64,000 nucleotides of DNA. Source: Rhabdaerophilum calidifontis (GTDB lineage: Bacteria; Pseudomonadota; Alphaproteobacteria; Rhizobiales; Beijerinckiaceae). The stretch covers positions 62,001 through 126,000 of the forward strand of contig NZ_VTRS01000007.1 of assembly GCF_008641065.1 (NCBI RefSeq). The letters are read 5' to 3'. Below, piece by piece: positions 1-8,367 of this stretch. Under the pieces are notes generated by a model. The model did no database searches, was not told the DNA's origin, and saw only the letters and a program-made list of their open reading frames with translations. Within the stretch, counting starts at the first letter, position 1, and every line of letters begins with the position of its first letter. The position numbers and the translations under genes are program-made.

Positions 1-1
1 G

Positions 2-460
2 CAGGGGCTCCGGGATGCCTGGGCGATCACCGATATCGAGACCCAGCTCGCCGACGAGTTCCTGATGATGACGGACCGGTTCTCGATGGCGCATGGCCTC
101 GAGGCCCGCACGCCGTTCCTCGACAACGAATTCGTGGACCTGGTCCGCACCATCCCGGAAACGGTGCGCACCGCCCCCGGCGATCTCAAGGGTCTGCTCC
201 GGGAGGCCGTGGCGCCCCTGCTGCCCGCGGCCTTGCTGAATGCTCCCAAGCGCGGTTTCGTCCTCCCGCTCGCGAACTGGCTCCGCGGCCAGCTCCGCGG
301 CCTTGTCGAGGAGAGGCTGGCCGAGCCGGCGCTGCGCCGGCAGCGGATCTTCCGCCCGGAGGCGGTCGCCGCCATCACCGCCGCCCATTTCGCCGGCGAG
401 AACCGCACCGCCCAGCTCTGGCCGCTCCTGATGTATCAGCTCTGGATCGACAGCCGGTGA
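2..460 (+). CDS. asnB: Asparagine synthase (glutamine-hydrolysing), C-terminal part, cut by window edge
   Basis: The last 152 residues of an AsnB-type amidotransferase; the gene begins before the window. The reading frame is open from base 2. Visible is the synthetase-domain end, with the segment MTDRFSMAHGLEARTPFLD, which in this family forms part of the ATP/aspartate site, followed by the usual D-N-E-F-V-D-L motif and a basic K-R-G-F patch. AsnB paralogues in polysaccharide loci usually amidate sugar acids or supply asparagine; which applies here cannot be told. Its stop overlaps the next start (GTGA), so it is cotranslated with the glycosyltransferases downstream. Confidence 0.9.
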   Translation, partial: QGLRDAWAITDIETQLADEFLMMTDRFSMAHGLEARTPFLDNEFVDLVRTIPETVRTAPGDLKGLLREAVAPLLPAALLNAPKRGFVLPLANWLRGQLRGLVEERLAEPALRRQRIFRPEAVAAITAAHFAGENRTAQLWPLLMYQLWIDSR

Positions 461-1704
461 CCCTCTCCGTCGTCCATATCTCCACGAGCGATATCGAGGG
501 CGGCTCCGCACGCTCCGCCTGGCGCATCCATTCCGGGCTCCTGGCGCGGGGCCTGCGCTCGCGCATGCTGGTCGGCTGGAAATCCTCGGCGAGCGCGGAG
601 GTGGCGGAGATCGCGGAGGCGCGCTGGCTCCGCCGCCTCGACAATCTCGCGAGCCGGATCACCGGGCGCATCGGGCTGCAATATTGCGCGATTCCCTCCT
701 CGTTCGGGCTGCCGGGGCATCCCTGGCTTGCCGATATCGATGTCATCCAGCTCTACAATCTTCATGGCGGGTATTTCGATCTCGCGGCGCTGCCCGCGCT
801 GGCGCGCCGCGCGCCCATCGTCTGGCGGCTTTCCGATCTCTGGCCGGTCACCGGGCATTGCGCCTATCCCGGCTCCTGCGAGCGCTGGCGCATCGGCTGC
901 GGCCAATGCCCGGATCTTGCGACCTATCCGGCCATCGGGCTCGATTTCACCCGCTTTCTCGCATCCCGGAAGCGCCGGCTCTACCGGCGGATCGCGCGGA
1001 TGACGATCGTCGCGCCGTCGAGCTGGACCGAAAGCCAGGCCCGTGCGGCGCCGGCCCTTGCCGGGTTTCCGGTTCTCCGCATCCCGAACGGGATCGACAC
1101 GCTGCGCTTCCGGCCGCAGGATCGCATTGCGGCGCGCGCGCGGCTGGGGATCGCGGATGACCGGCCCGCGATCCTGTTCAACGCCCATATCGCCTTCGAC
1201 AATCCGCGGAAGGGCACGGATATGCTGCTGGCGATCCTGCGCGCCCTGCCGGAGCCCGAACGCTTCTGCCTGATCGTGGCGGGGCGCGACAGCGAGAAAT
1301 GGCGCGGGCAGACGCCGCTCGCCACCTATCCGCTGGGCTATGTCACCGGGGAGGCGCGCCTTGCCGATCTCTACGCGGCCTGTGATCTCGTCGCGCTGCC
1401 CTCCGGCGTCGAGAATCTGCCGAACACCGCCCTGGAGGCGCTGGCCAGCGGCCGGCCGATGATCGCGTTCGATATCGGCGGGATGCGCGACGCGGTTCGC
1501 GACGGCGAGAGCGGCTTCTGCGTGCCGGCGGGGGATCGGGACGCCTTCGGCGCGGCACTCACAGGCCTCGTCAGGGATGCCGCGCTCCGGTCGCGGCTCG
1601 CCCATGGCGCGCGGGCGCTCGCCGAGCGGGAATTCGCCCATGCGATCGAGATCGACCGTTTCGCGCGGCTTTATGCCGAATTGGGGAGCCGGAGCGCGCC
1701 ATGA
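457..1704 (+). CDS. Glycosyltransferase, GT4-like (GT-B fold)
   Basis: 415 residues, GTG start overlapping the preceding stop. The N-terminal Rossmann half opens with SVVHISTSDIEGGSARSA, typical of WcaC/WbaZ-like enzymes, and the C-terminal half has the family-4 nucleotide-sugar signature around residues 310-330 (LPSGVENLPNTALEALASG), where the Glu residues bind the donor ribose/phosphate. A cysteine-rich stretch near residues 130-155 (C-x5-C-x5-C-x2-C) is common in this subgroup. Expected to add one sugar to a lipid-linked polysaccharide unit at the cytoplasmic membrane face. The acceptor and donor cannot be predicted. Confidence 0.88.
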   Translation: MTLSVVHISTSDIEGGSARSAWRIHSGLLARGLRSRMLVGWKSSASAEVAEIAEARWLRRLDNLASRITGRIGLQYCAIPSSFGLPGHPWLADIDVIQLYNLHGGYFDLAALPALARRAPIVWRLSDLWPVTGHCAYPGSCERWRIGCGQCPDLATYPAIGLDFTRFLASRKRRLYRRIARMTIVAPSSWTESQARAAPALAGFPVLRIPNGIDTLRFRPQDRIAARARLGIADDRPAILFNAHIAFDNPRKGTDMLLAILRALPEPERFCLIVAGRDSEKWRGQTPLATYPLGYVTGEARLADLYAACDLVALPSGVENLPNTALEALASGRPMIAFDIGGMRDAVRDGESGFCVPAGDRDAFGAALTGLVRDAALRSRLAHGARALAEREFAHAIEIDRFARLYAELGSRSAP

Positions 1705-3107
1705 TTGCAGGTTCCCCGGACACCGTCCCCGGCGCGCTGCCGCGCGTGCTCTTCGTGACGCCGCACGCATTCAATGCCGTCACCGGCGGGGGGATCACGT
1801 TCTCGGCGCTGTTCCGCGGCTGGCCGGAGGACCGGATCGCGACCGTGCACAACGATCCCGAACCGACGACCGGCGATGTCTGTCGCCGCTATTTCGTTCT
1901 CGGCCGCGACGAACTGGATTATGCGCCGCCGCTGCCGGCGATCCGCCGGCTGCTCGGACGCGGCGCGGGGGGCGATGGCGGCCCCTCGGGGCCGACCGTC
2001 GGCGTGAACGCCGCTGCCGGCGGCGGCGCAGGAGGAGGCGCGGAGGGAGGCGCGGAGGGAGGCGGCCGCGCCGGCCGCTGGCTCCGCAACGCCGCGATCG
2101 CTGCGCTCGGGGACGGGTTTCCCGAGCGCGCGGTGCTGACCCCCCGGCTCGCGGCCTGGATCGAGGCGTTCAAGCCGGACGTGCTCTACACCATCCTCGG
2201 ATCGAACGGCATGATGGCGCTGACCGAAGCCATCCGGCGCCGCTTCGCGCTGCCGATGATCGTGCATGTGATGGATGACTGGATGTCCTCGCGGCATCGC
2301 CATGGTCTGCTCGCCCCCTTCCTGCGCCATGCCATGGAACGCCGGGTCCGGCACGCCATGCAGGTCGCATCGGGGCATTTCAGCATTTCCCCCGCGATGA
2401 CGGTGGCGTTCTCGGAACGCTACGGCCGCCCGTTCGAGGCCTTCCAGAACACGATCGACACGGCGCGCTGGCTCCCCCGTGCGCGGCGCGCGGCGGCGGC
2501 CGGATCCCCGGCGGATATCCTCTATGTCGGCTCCATCTTCCCCGAGGCGCAGCTCGAAACGCTGGCCTCGGCGGCGCGGGCCGTCGCGATGCTCGACGAA
2601 TCCGGCTTTCCCGCCACCCTGACGATCAGCACCCCGTCCGGCCATGCCGAGCGCCATCGCGCGCGGCTGGCGATCCACCCCGCCATCCGGCTCATCGACA
2701 CGATCCGCGACGACGATGCGTTCTTCGCGCGCATCGCCGCAGCCGACCTGCTGCTGCTGCCGGTGAATTTCGATGCCGGAAGCATCGCCTTCATCCGCTA
2801 TTCGATGCCGACGAAGGTGCCGGCCTATCTCACGACCGGCGCCCCCATCCTGGCCGTCGGCCCGGCCGAGGTCGCGCAGATCGCCTATGCCATGGCGGAG
2901 GGCTGGGCCTTCACCGAGACCCGACCGGGCGACGAACCGCTCGCCGCGGCGATCCGCCTGGCCCTGACCGACCGGGAGGGGCGCGAACGGGTGATGGCGC
3001 GCGCCCGGGTTGTGGCACGCGCCCATCACGATGCCGGCATGGTGCGCGCGCGGTTCCGTGCCCGTCTGACCGCGATCGCTGGAGGAGGCGGCCCGTGCTC
3101 CCCCTGA
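1701..3107 (+). CDS. Glycosyltransferase family protein with Gly-rich insert
   Basis: 468 residues, overlapping the previous gene by four bases. It opens with RVLFVTPHAFNAVTGGG, a GT-B N-terminal strand and glycine loop, and carries a C-terminal donor-binding half (for example LPVNFDAGSIAFIRYSMPTKVPAYL). Sugar specificity is unknown. Residues about 92-128 form a low-complexity Gly/Ala/Glu linker absent from usual family members; its DNA contains a repeated 12-base unit (GCGGAGGGAGGC, bases about 2039-2062) encoding A-E-G-G, so repeat number can change without a frameshift. Part of the same operon as its neighbours. Confidence 0.8.
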   Translation: MIAGSPDTVPGALPRVLFVTPHAFNAVTGGGITFSALFRGWPEDRIATVHNDPEPTTGDVCRRYFVLGRDELDYAPPLPAIRRLLGRGAGGDGGPSGPTVGVNAAAGGGAGGGAEGGAEGGGRAGRWLRNAAIAALGDGFPERAVLTPRLAAWIEAFKPDVLYTILGSNGMMALTEAIRRRFALPMIVHVMDDWMSSRHRHGLLAPFLRHAMERRVRHAMQVASGHFSISPAMTVAFSERYGRPFEAFQNTIDTARWLPRARRAAAAGSPADILYVGSIFPEAQLETLASAARAVAMLDESGFPATLTISTPSGHAERHRARLAIHPAIRLIDTIRDDDAFFARIAAADLLLLPVNFDAGSIAFIRYSMPTKVPAYLTTGAPILAVGPAEVAQIAYAMAEGWAFTETRPGDEPLAAAIRLALTDREGRERVMARARVVARAHHDAGMVRARFRARLTAIAGGGGPCSP

Positions 3108-4243
3108 AAGGCAGGACGATCCTCTATCTCGTCACCGAGGACTGGTATTTCTGGTCCCATCGGCTGCCGGTCGCGCGGGCAGCGCGCGATGCCGGCGCGC
3201 GCGTCGTCGTGGCGTCGAATTTCGACCGGCATCGCGACCGCATCCTCGGCGAGGGGTTCGAGACCGTGCCGGTGCCGTTCGACCGCTCCGGGCTCAACCC
3301 GTTCCGCGACGCGGGCACCCTCGCGGCCATCGTCTCGGCCTATCGGCGCATCCGGCCGGACATCGTCCATCAGGTCGCGGTCAAGCCGGTCCTCTACGGA
3401 ACGCTCGCCGCATGGCTGACCGGCCGGCACGCCGTGATCAATGCGATGGCCGGCCTCGGCTTCCTCTTCACCGGAGGCGGCGCGCGGGCCCGGCTCCTGC
3501 GCGCGCCCTTTGCCCTGGCGCTGCGGCTGCTCGACCGGGCGACATCCGCCCGCACCATCGTCCAGAACCCGGATGATCGCGCCGCGCTCGTTGCGGCGGG
3601 TCTCGATCCGGGCAGGATCGTGCTGATCCCCGGCTCGGGGATCGACACGGCGGCGTTCACGCCGCAACCCGAGCCCGGCGAGGGGCCGGTTGTCGCGGTA
3701 TGCGTCTCGCGCATGCTCTGGGACAAGGGGATCGGCGAACTGGTGGAGGCGGCGCGGCTGCTGCGGCAGCGCGGCGCGCCGGTCCTGGTGCGGCTCGTCG
3801 GCGGCACCGACAGCAACCCGGCGCGGATCGAGCCGGCGCAGCTCGATGCCTGGCAGCGGGAGGGGATCGTCGAGATCGCGGGGCACCGGACGGATATCGC
3901 CGCCGAATATGCCAGGGCGCATATCGCTGTCCTGCCCTCCTACCGCGAGGGATTGCCGAAATCGCTGCTGGAGGCCGCGGCCTGCGGGCGGCCGATCATC
4001 GCCACCGATGTTCCCGGCTGCCGCGAGATCTGCATCGCATCCGAAACCGGTCTCCTCGTGCCGCCGCGCGATCCCGCCGCGCTCGCGGCGGCGATCGCCA
4101 CGCTCGCGGCGGACCAGGCGCTGCGCCACACATTCGGCCGCAAGGCCCGGCATCTGGCGGAGACACGGTTCGATCAGGGCCTGATCGCCGCCCAAACCCT
4201 GGCGCTCTATCGCCGCAGCCTCGGCGCGCCCGACGGGACGTGA
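3095..4243 (+). CDS. Glycosyltransferase family 4, PglA/Cap-like
   Basis: 382 residues. GTG start preceded by GGAGGAGG at about 3081-3088, lying inside the end of the previous gene. The N-terminus (ILYLVTEDWYFWSHRLPVA) and the segment VHQVAVKPVLYGTLAA with NAMAGLGFLF are characteristic of enzymes like PglA/WbpT that add N-acetylgalactosamine or a related sugar to undecaprenyl-diphosphate-linked bacillosamine or QuiNAc. The donor signature is LPSYREGLPKSLLEAAACG with the E-x7-E motif. This fits the CapD/WbpM-type dehydratase encoded next door, which would make the first sugar. Confidence 0.87.
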   Translation: MLPLKGRTILYLVTEDWYFWSHRLPVARAARDAGARVVVASNFDRHRDRILGEGFETVPVPFDRSGLNPFRDAGTLAAIVSAYRRIRPDIVHQVAVKPVLYGTLAAWLTGRHAVINAMAGLGFLFTGGGARARLLRAPFALALRLLDRATSARTIVQNPDDRAALVAAGLDPGRIVLIPGSGIDTAAFTPQPEPGEGPVVAVCVSRMLWDKGIGELVEAARLLRQRGAPVLVRLVGGTDSNPARIEPAQLDAWQREGIVEIAGHRTDIAAEYARAHIAVLPSYREGLPKSLLEAAACGRPIIATDVPGCREICIASETGLLVPPRDPAALAAAIATLAADQALRHTFGRKARHLAETRFDQGLIAAQTLALYRRSLGAPDGT

Positions 4244-4261
4244 CCGCCGGGCCGCGCCGGC

Positions 4262-6238
4262 TTAGGCCGATGCGCCGCCCGGCGGGTTGAACTTCACCAC
4301 GTTGCCGCTGGCGTGCTTGGAATCGTCGGGGGCGAACCGGGTTCCTCCCCCGATCTCGGCGCCCGAGACGAGCGCCATCAGCAGCCGCCGCGCTTCCGGT
4401 GCATTACGGCTCTGCAGCGCCTGTTCGAGCAGCTGGAGCTTCGGGCGGAGTTCGGCGAGGGAATTGAGCCGCGCATTGGCGATGAACACGCCGTCCGCCT
4501 CGCTCTTCACCGCGCCTTCCTCACTGTCGAACAATTCCTCGAACAGCTTCTCGCCCGGCCGCGGGCCGGTGAATTCGATGGCGATATCGTCGCCAGGGCG
4601 GAGGCCGGCCAGTGCGATCATCGTCCGCGCGAGATCGACGATCCGCACCGGCTCCCCCATGTCGAGCACCATGATCTTGCCGCGCGGCGCGCTGGGGCGC
4701 GTGCCGAAGGCCGCGGCCTGGAGCACCAGCTCGCTCGCCTCGCGGATCGTCATGAAATAGCGCTTCATTTCCGGATGCGTCACCGTGACCGGGCCGCCGG
4801 CGAGGATCTGCCGCTTGAACAGCGGCACCACCGAGCCGGTCGAGCCGAGCACGTTGCCGAAGCGCACGGTGACGAACCGTGTCGCGACCCCGCTGACATC
4901 CAGCGCCTGGCAATAGATCTCGGCTGCGCGCTTGGTTGCGCCCATCACGCTCGACGGGCGGATCGCCTTGTCGGTCGAGATCATCACCAGCGCCTCGCTG
5001 CCATGCTCGACCGCGCAATCGGCGACGTTGCGGCTGCCGAACAGGTTGGTCAGCACGCCCTCGCACACATTCTGCTCGACCAGCGGGACATGTTTCAGCG
5101 CCGCGGCGTGGAAGACGAGGCGCGGCTTCTCCTCGGCGAACACGGCGGCGAGAGGTGCCCTGTCCCGGACATTGCAGATGACAGGCCGGTGGAACACCGC
5201 CGGCGCCTCGCGCCGGAGCATCTGGTCGACCTCGTAGAGCGCGTATTCCGAATGATCGAGCAGCACGAGCCGCGCCGGCCCATAGGCCGCCACCTGCCGG
5301 CACAATTCCGAGCCGATGCTGCCGCCGGCGCCGGTGACGAGCACGACCGAGCCCTCGATCAATTCGCGGATATTCTCGATATCGAGCGAGACGGCAGGCC
5401 GGCCAAGCAGATCCTCGAGCGTCACATCCTCGAGACTCGGTTCCATGCCGTCGAGCTTCGGCGCCCCCACCCGCAACAGCCGCAGCCGCAGCCGCGCGGC
5501 GATGGTCGCGATCTGGCTCAGTTCGCTGCGCCCGGAGCCCGAGGCCGCGATCAGCAGCGAGGAGATCGTCGTGCCGCGCCGCCCCAGGCCCGCGACGATC
5601 TCCTCGAGGTCGCGGATCTGGCCGATGAACGGAATGCCCCGGATCTGCCGGCCCTGCCGCCCGTCGGCGTAATCGATGATGCCGCAGACCCGGTAGCGCC
5701 GCGACGCCTCGAGATTGTAGGTGCGGATCAGGCGGTCGGCCTCGGTCGCATTGCCGACGATGACGAGATACTCGACCCCGTCGGGGGTGAAATCGCGCGG
5801 CCGGAAATTGGCCAAGCCGCCATCCTTCAGGAACCGGTAGGCGAGGCGCGGCGCACCGATCATCACGATCATCACGAACCAGGTGATGACGAGCGTCGTG
5901 CGCGGCATGCTTTCGAGCCGCTGCAGGATGAACATCGTGACCAGGAAGGCGAGGATCGTCGTCGTCGAGGCGAGCACGATCGCCCGAAGATCGGTCACCG
6001 ACGAGAAGCGCCAGATTCCGCGCCCGAGCCCGTAGATGCGGAAGGTGATGCCGGCGATGACCATGAACACGCCGAGCCAAAGGACCAGGCGTTCATCCCA
6101 CGGCACATCCTCGAGGCCGTAGCGCGCAACGAGGGCGATCAGCAACGAGAGACCGGCGATCAGGATATCGTGGATGCCCGCGAGCAGCCGCTTCCACGAA
6201 ATCGCCCGCAACATCATGATATCCTCGAATATTGTCAC
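4262..6238 (-). CDS. Membrane-bound UDP-sugar 4,6-dehydratase (CapD/WbpM/FlaA1 family)
   Basis: 658 residues, the normal length for the long, membrane-anchored form. The first ~120 residues contain four hydrophobic helices; residues ~130-260 form a CoA-binding-like Rossmann domain; residues ~290-600 form the SDR catalytic domain with VTGAGGSIGSEL (NAD binding) and the ISTDKAIRPSSVMGATKR region, where S-M-x3-K replaces the classic Y-x3-K as in WbpM. It should convert UDP-GlcNAc to the 4-keto-6-deoxy intermediate for QuiNAc, FucNAc or bacillosamine. Start is ambiguous: Met1 (bases 6236-6238) or the Met-Met pair seven codons later. Transcribed away from the WecA-like gene. Confidence 0.92.
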   Translation of the reverse strand: MTIFEDIMMLRAISWKRLLAGIHDILIAGLSLLIALVARYGLEDVPWDERLVLWLGVFMVIAGITFRIYGLGRGIWRFSSVTDLRAIVLASTTTILAFLVTMFILQRLESMPRTTLVITWFVMIVMIGAPRLAYRFLKDGGLANFRPRDFTPDGVEYLVIVGNATEADRLIRTYNLEASRRYRVCGIIDYADGRQGRQIRGIPFIGQIRDLEEIVAGLGRRGTTISSLLIAASGSGRSELSQIATIAARLRLRLLRVGAPKLDGMEPSLEDVTLEDLLGRPAVSLDIENIRELIEGSVVLVTGAGGSIGSELCRQVAAYGPARLVLLDHSEYALYEVDQMLRREAPAVFHRPVICNVRDRAPLAAVFAEEKPRLVFHAAALKHVPLVEQNVCEGVLTNLFGSRNVADCAVEHGSEALVMISTDKAIRPSSVMGATKRAAEIYCQALDVSGVATRFVTVRFGNVLGSTGSVVPLFKRQILAGGPVTVTHPEMKRYFMTIREASELVLQAAAFGTRPSAPRGKIMVLDMGEPVRIVDLARTMIALAGLRPGDDIAIEFTGPRPGEKLFEELFDSEEGAVKSEADGVFIANARLNSLAELRPKLQLLEQALQSRNAPEARRLLMALVSGAEIGGGTRFAPDDSKHASGNVVKFNPPGGASA

Positions 6239-6314
6239 GTCTCAGAGCATTGCGCGACTTGGGAAAGTCCTAACACCGCAATGCCCTTGAAACAAGCTGA
6301 CGCGGCGCCGGGAA

Positions 6315-6343
6315 TTGTCAGCGCCCCCTTCGCGTCCTAGTAA
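6315..6343 (+). promoter_or_regulatory. Predicted sigma-70 promoter for the WecA-like gene
   Basis: TTGTCA at 6315-6320 and TAGTAA at 6338-6343 with a 17-base spacer, about 45 bases before the start codon and in the divergent gap with the dehydratase. Prediction by eye only. Confidence 0.45.
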
Positions 6344-6385
6344 GGGCGCACCGCTCGGGCGAGGCGGTGCCGGGGAGGCAGGCCC

Positions 6386-7417
6386 ATGGTTGTATTTCTG
6401 AGCGGCGCGGCGGCGCTGCTTTTGTGTTGCGCGTTGCTGCCGCTGCTGATGCCGCTGCTTCGCCGTTATGCGCTGGCGCGCCCCAATGCCCGTTCGAGCC
6501 ATCGCGAGCCGACGCCGCAGGGGGGCGGGATCGCGGTCGTCGCGGCGATCCTCGCCGTGTGCCTTGCCGCCGCGGCCGGGCTGTTCGGGCCCGGCTTCGT
6601 GGCGCAGCCGCCGAGCTTCTGGCTCGCGCTTCTGCTCCTCGCCGGAATCGGCGCCGCGGACGATATCCGGCCGCTGCCGGCGCTGCTGCGGCTCGGGGTT
6701 CATGCTGGGGCGGTCGTCCTGGTGCTGTGGGGTGCGGGGGCCGCGCAAGTCTTCGCCGTTCAAGCGCCGGCGCTGGCGCCCGGCCTCTGGCTGTTCGCGA
6801 TCCTGGCCGGCGCCTGGATGGTCAACCTGACCAATTTCATGGACGGGCTCGACTGGCTCACCGTCGCCGCCGTGGTGCCGCTGGCCGCCGCCCTGGCGCT
6901 GCTTGCGCCCGTTGCCGGGCTCGCTCCGGCCGATGCGGTGCTCGCTGCCGCGCTGGCCGGCGCCCTGCTCGGTTTCGCGCCGTTCAACCGCCCGGTGGCA
7001 CGGGTCTTCCTCGGCGATGTCGGCTCGCTCCCGGTCGGGCTGCTGGTCTTCTACCTGCTCTACCGCGTCGCGGAAGCCGGGCACCCGGCCGCGGCGCTCA
7101 TCCTTCCAGCCTATTCGGTCGCGGATGCGACACTGACCCTGCTGCGCCGTCTGCTGAACCGCGAGGCGGTTTGGCAGGCGCATCGCAGCCATTTCTACCA
7201 GCGGGCGACGGATAACGGCTTCACCGCGCGCGGCGTGTCGCTGCGGCTCCTTGTGCTCAATATCGGCCTCGCCGGGCTCGCGACGCTGACGATCCTGACG
7301 GATTCGCCCGCTATCGACATGGCGGCGCTGCTGGCGGCGGCGCTGCTCGTCGCCCTGCTGCTCCGGCATTTCATACGGCCCCGCGAGCGGGGCTTGCCGG
7401 TCAGAAGCAGCGCATGA
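6386..7417 (+). CDS. Undecaprenyl-phosphate sugar-1-phosphate transferase, WecA/WbpL-like
   Basis: 343 residues, about eleven hydrophobic segments. Family hallmarks are present: ADD near residue 92 (Mg binding), NFMDGLDWL near residue 150, and AHRSHFYQ near residue 270 corresponding to the HxxH loop. Enzymes of this group move a HexNAc-1-phosphate from UDP to undecaprenyl phosphate and so start O-antigen or capsule repeat units. Start ATG follows GGGGAGGC at 6372-6379. The next gene overlaps by four bases and is an epimerase, the usual WbpL/WbpV-type partner. Confidence 0.9.
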   Translation: MVVFLSGAAALLLCCALLPLLMPLLRRYALARPNARSSHREPTPQGGGIAVVAAILAVCLAAAAGLFGPGFVAQPPSFWLALLLLAGIGAADDIRPLPALLRLGVHAGAVVLVLWGAGAAQVFAVQAPALAPGLWLFAILAGAWMVNLTNFMDGLDWLTVAAVVPLAAALALLAPVAGLAPADAVLAAALAGALLGFAPFNRPVARVFLGDVGSLPVGLLVFYLLYRVAEAGHPAAALILPAYSVADATLTLLRRLLNREAVWQAHRSHFYQRATDNGFTARGVSLRLLVLNIGLAGLATLTILTDSPAIDMAALLAAALLVALLLRHFIRPRERGLPVRSSA

Positions 7418-8367
7418 GCCGGAGCATGGATGCGGACAAGGGCGGTCCGGTCGCGGTCACCGGCGCGACCGGGTTCGTCGGCGGCCATCTGCTGCGCCTG
7501 TGGCGGGCGGAGGGGCGGGCGGTGCGGCCGCTCCTGCGCGATCCCGCGTGGCGCGATCGGTTCCCGGAGGCGCGCCTCATCGGCGACACGCGCGACCCCG
7601 CCCGGCTCGCCGAGGCGCTCGCGGGCTGTCGCGCCATCGTCCATCTCGCCGGCCGCGCCCATACCGGCGAGACCGACGAGACGCCCTATCTGCGCGACAA
7701 TGCCGAACTGACTGCCGCCTATGCCGAGGCGGCGCGGCAGGCGGGCATCACCCGGTTCGTGTTTCTGTCCTCGATCCGCGCGCAGGCGGGGATCGCCGCC
7801 GAGGGAATCCTGACCGAGGCGGACCCGGCGCGACCGAGCGATGCCTATGGCCGCTCGAAACTGGCGGCGGAAGCCGCGCTGGCGGCGAGCGGGCTCGATT
7901 GGGTCGCGCTGCGCCCGGTTCTGGTCTACGGCGCCGGCGCGCGCGGCAATCTCGCGGATCTCCTGCGCCTCGCCCGGCTGCCGGTGCCGCTGCCGCTGGG
8001 GGCGGTGACGGCGCGGCGCTCGCTGGTTTCCGTGGAATCGCTCATCGCCGCCATCACCCTCGCGCTCGAGGCGCCGGACGCGGTCGGACGCCCCTTCGTG
8101 GTCGCCGAGGAGGAGCCGCTCACGATCGGCGAGATGATCGCGGCGCTCCGCGCCGGGCTCGGCCGCTCGCCGGGGCTTGTCCCCCTCCCGGTTCCGCTTC
8201 TGCGGATCGCGGCGTATATGATGGGGCAAAAGCAAAGGATCGACCGGCTGCTGGGGGCGCAGCGGGTGGATGCCGCGGCGCTGCGGGCGCTGGGCTGGAA
8301 ACCGGTCTTCGATGCGCGGACGGGGCTTGCCCGTCTTGCCGCTGGGCAGGCGGGCGAGGGGCGGTGA
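7414..8367 (+). CDS. NAD-dependent epimerase/dehydratase (extended SDR), WbpV/GalE-like
   Basis: 317 residues. NAD-binding motif TGATGFVGGHLL at the N-terminus; catalytic YGRSK (Y-x3-K) near residue 145 with an upstream serine in FLSSIRAQAG. In operons of this kind the enzyme reduces the 4-keto sugar made by a CapD/WbpM dehydratase (giving QuiNAc) before the WecA-like transferase uses it. That role is inferred from the neighbours. Starts inside the stop of the transferase (ATGA). Confidence 0.88.
   Translation: MSRSMDADKGGPVAVTGATGFVGGHLLRLWRAEGRAVRPLLRDPAWRDRFPEARLIGDTRDPARLAEALAGCRAIVHLAGRAHTGETDETPYLRDNAELTAAYAEAARQAGITRFVFLSSIRAQAGIAAEGILTEADPARPSDAYGRSKLAAEAALAASGLDWVALRPVLVYGAGARGNLADLLRLARLPVPLPLGAVTARRSLVSVESLIAAITLALEAPDAVGRPFVVAEEEPLTIGEMIAALRAGLGRSPGLVPLPVPLLRIAAYMMGQKQRIDRLLGAQRVDAAALRALGWKPVFDARTGLARLAAGQAGEGR

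Noticed and set aside
2030-2065. Phase-variable repeat
   Set aside because: The unit is 12 bases, a multiple of three, so slippage would not switch the gene off.
4313-6340. Very long plus-strand open frame opposite the CapD-like gene, and similar long antisense frames elsewhere (for example 29940-30527 and 58223-62473)
   Set aside because: In high-GC DNA the antisense of real genes stays open by chance; these frames show His/Arg/Gly-rich non-protein-like composition and no family motif.
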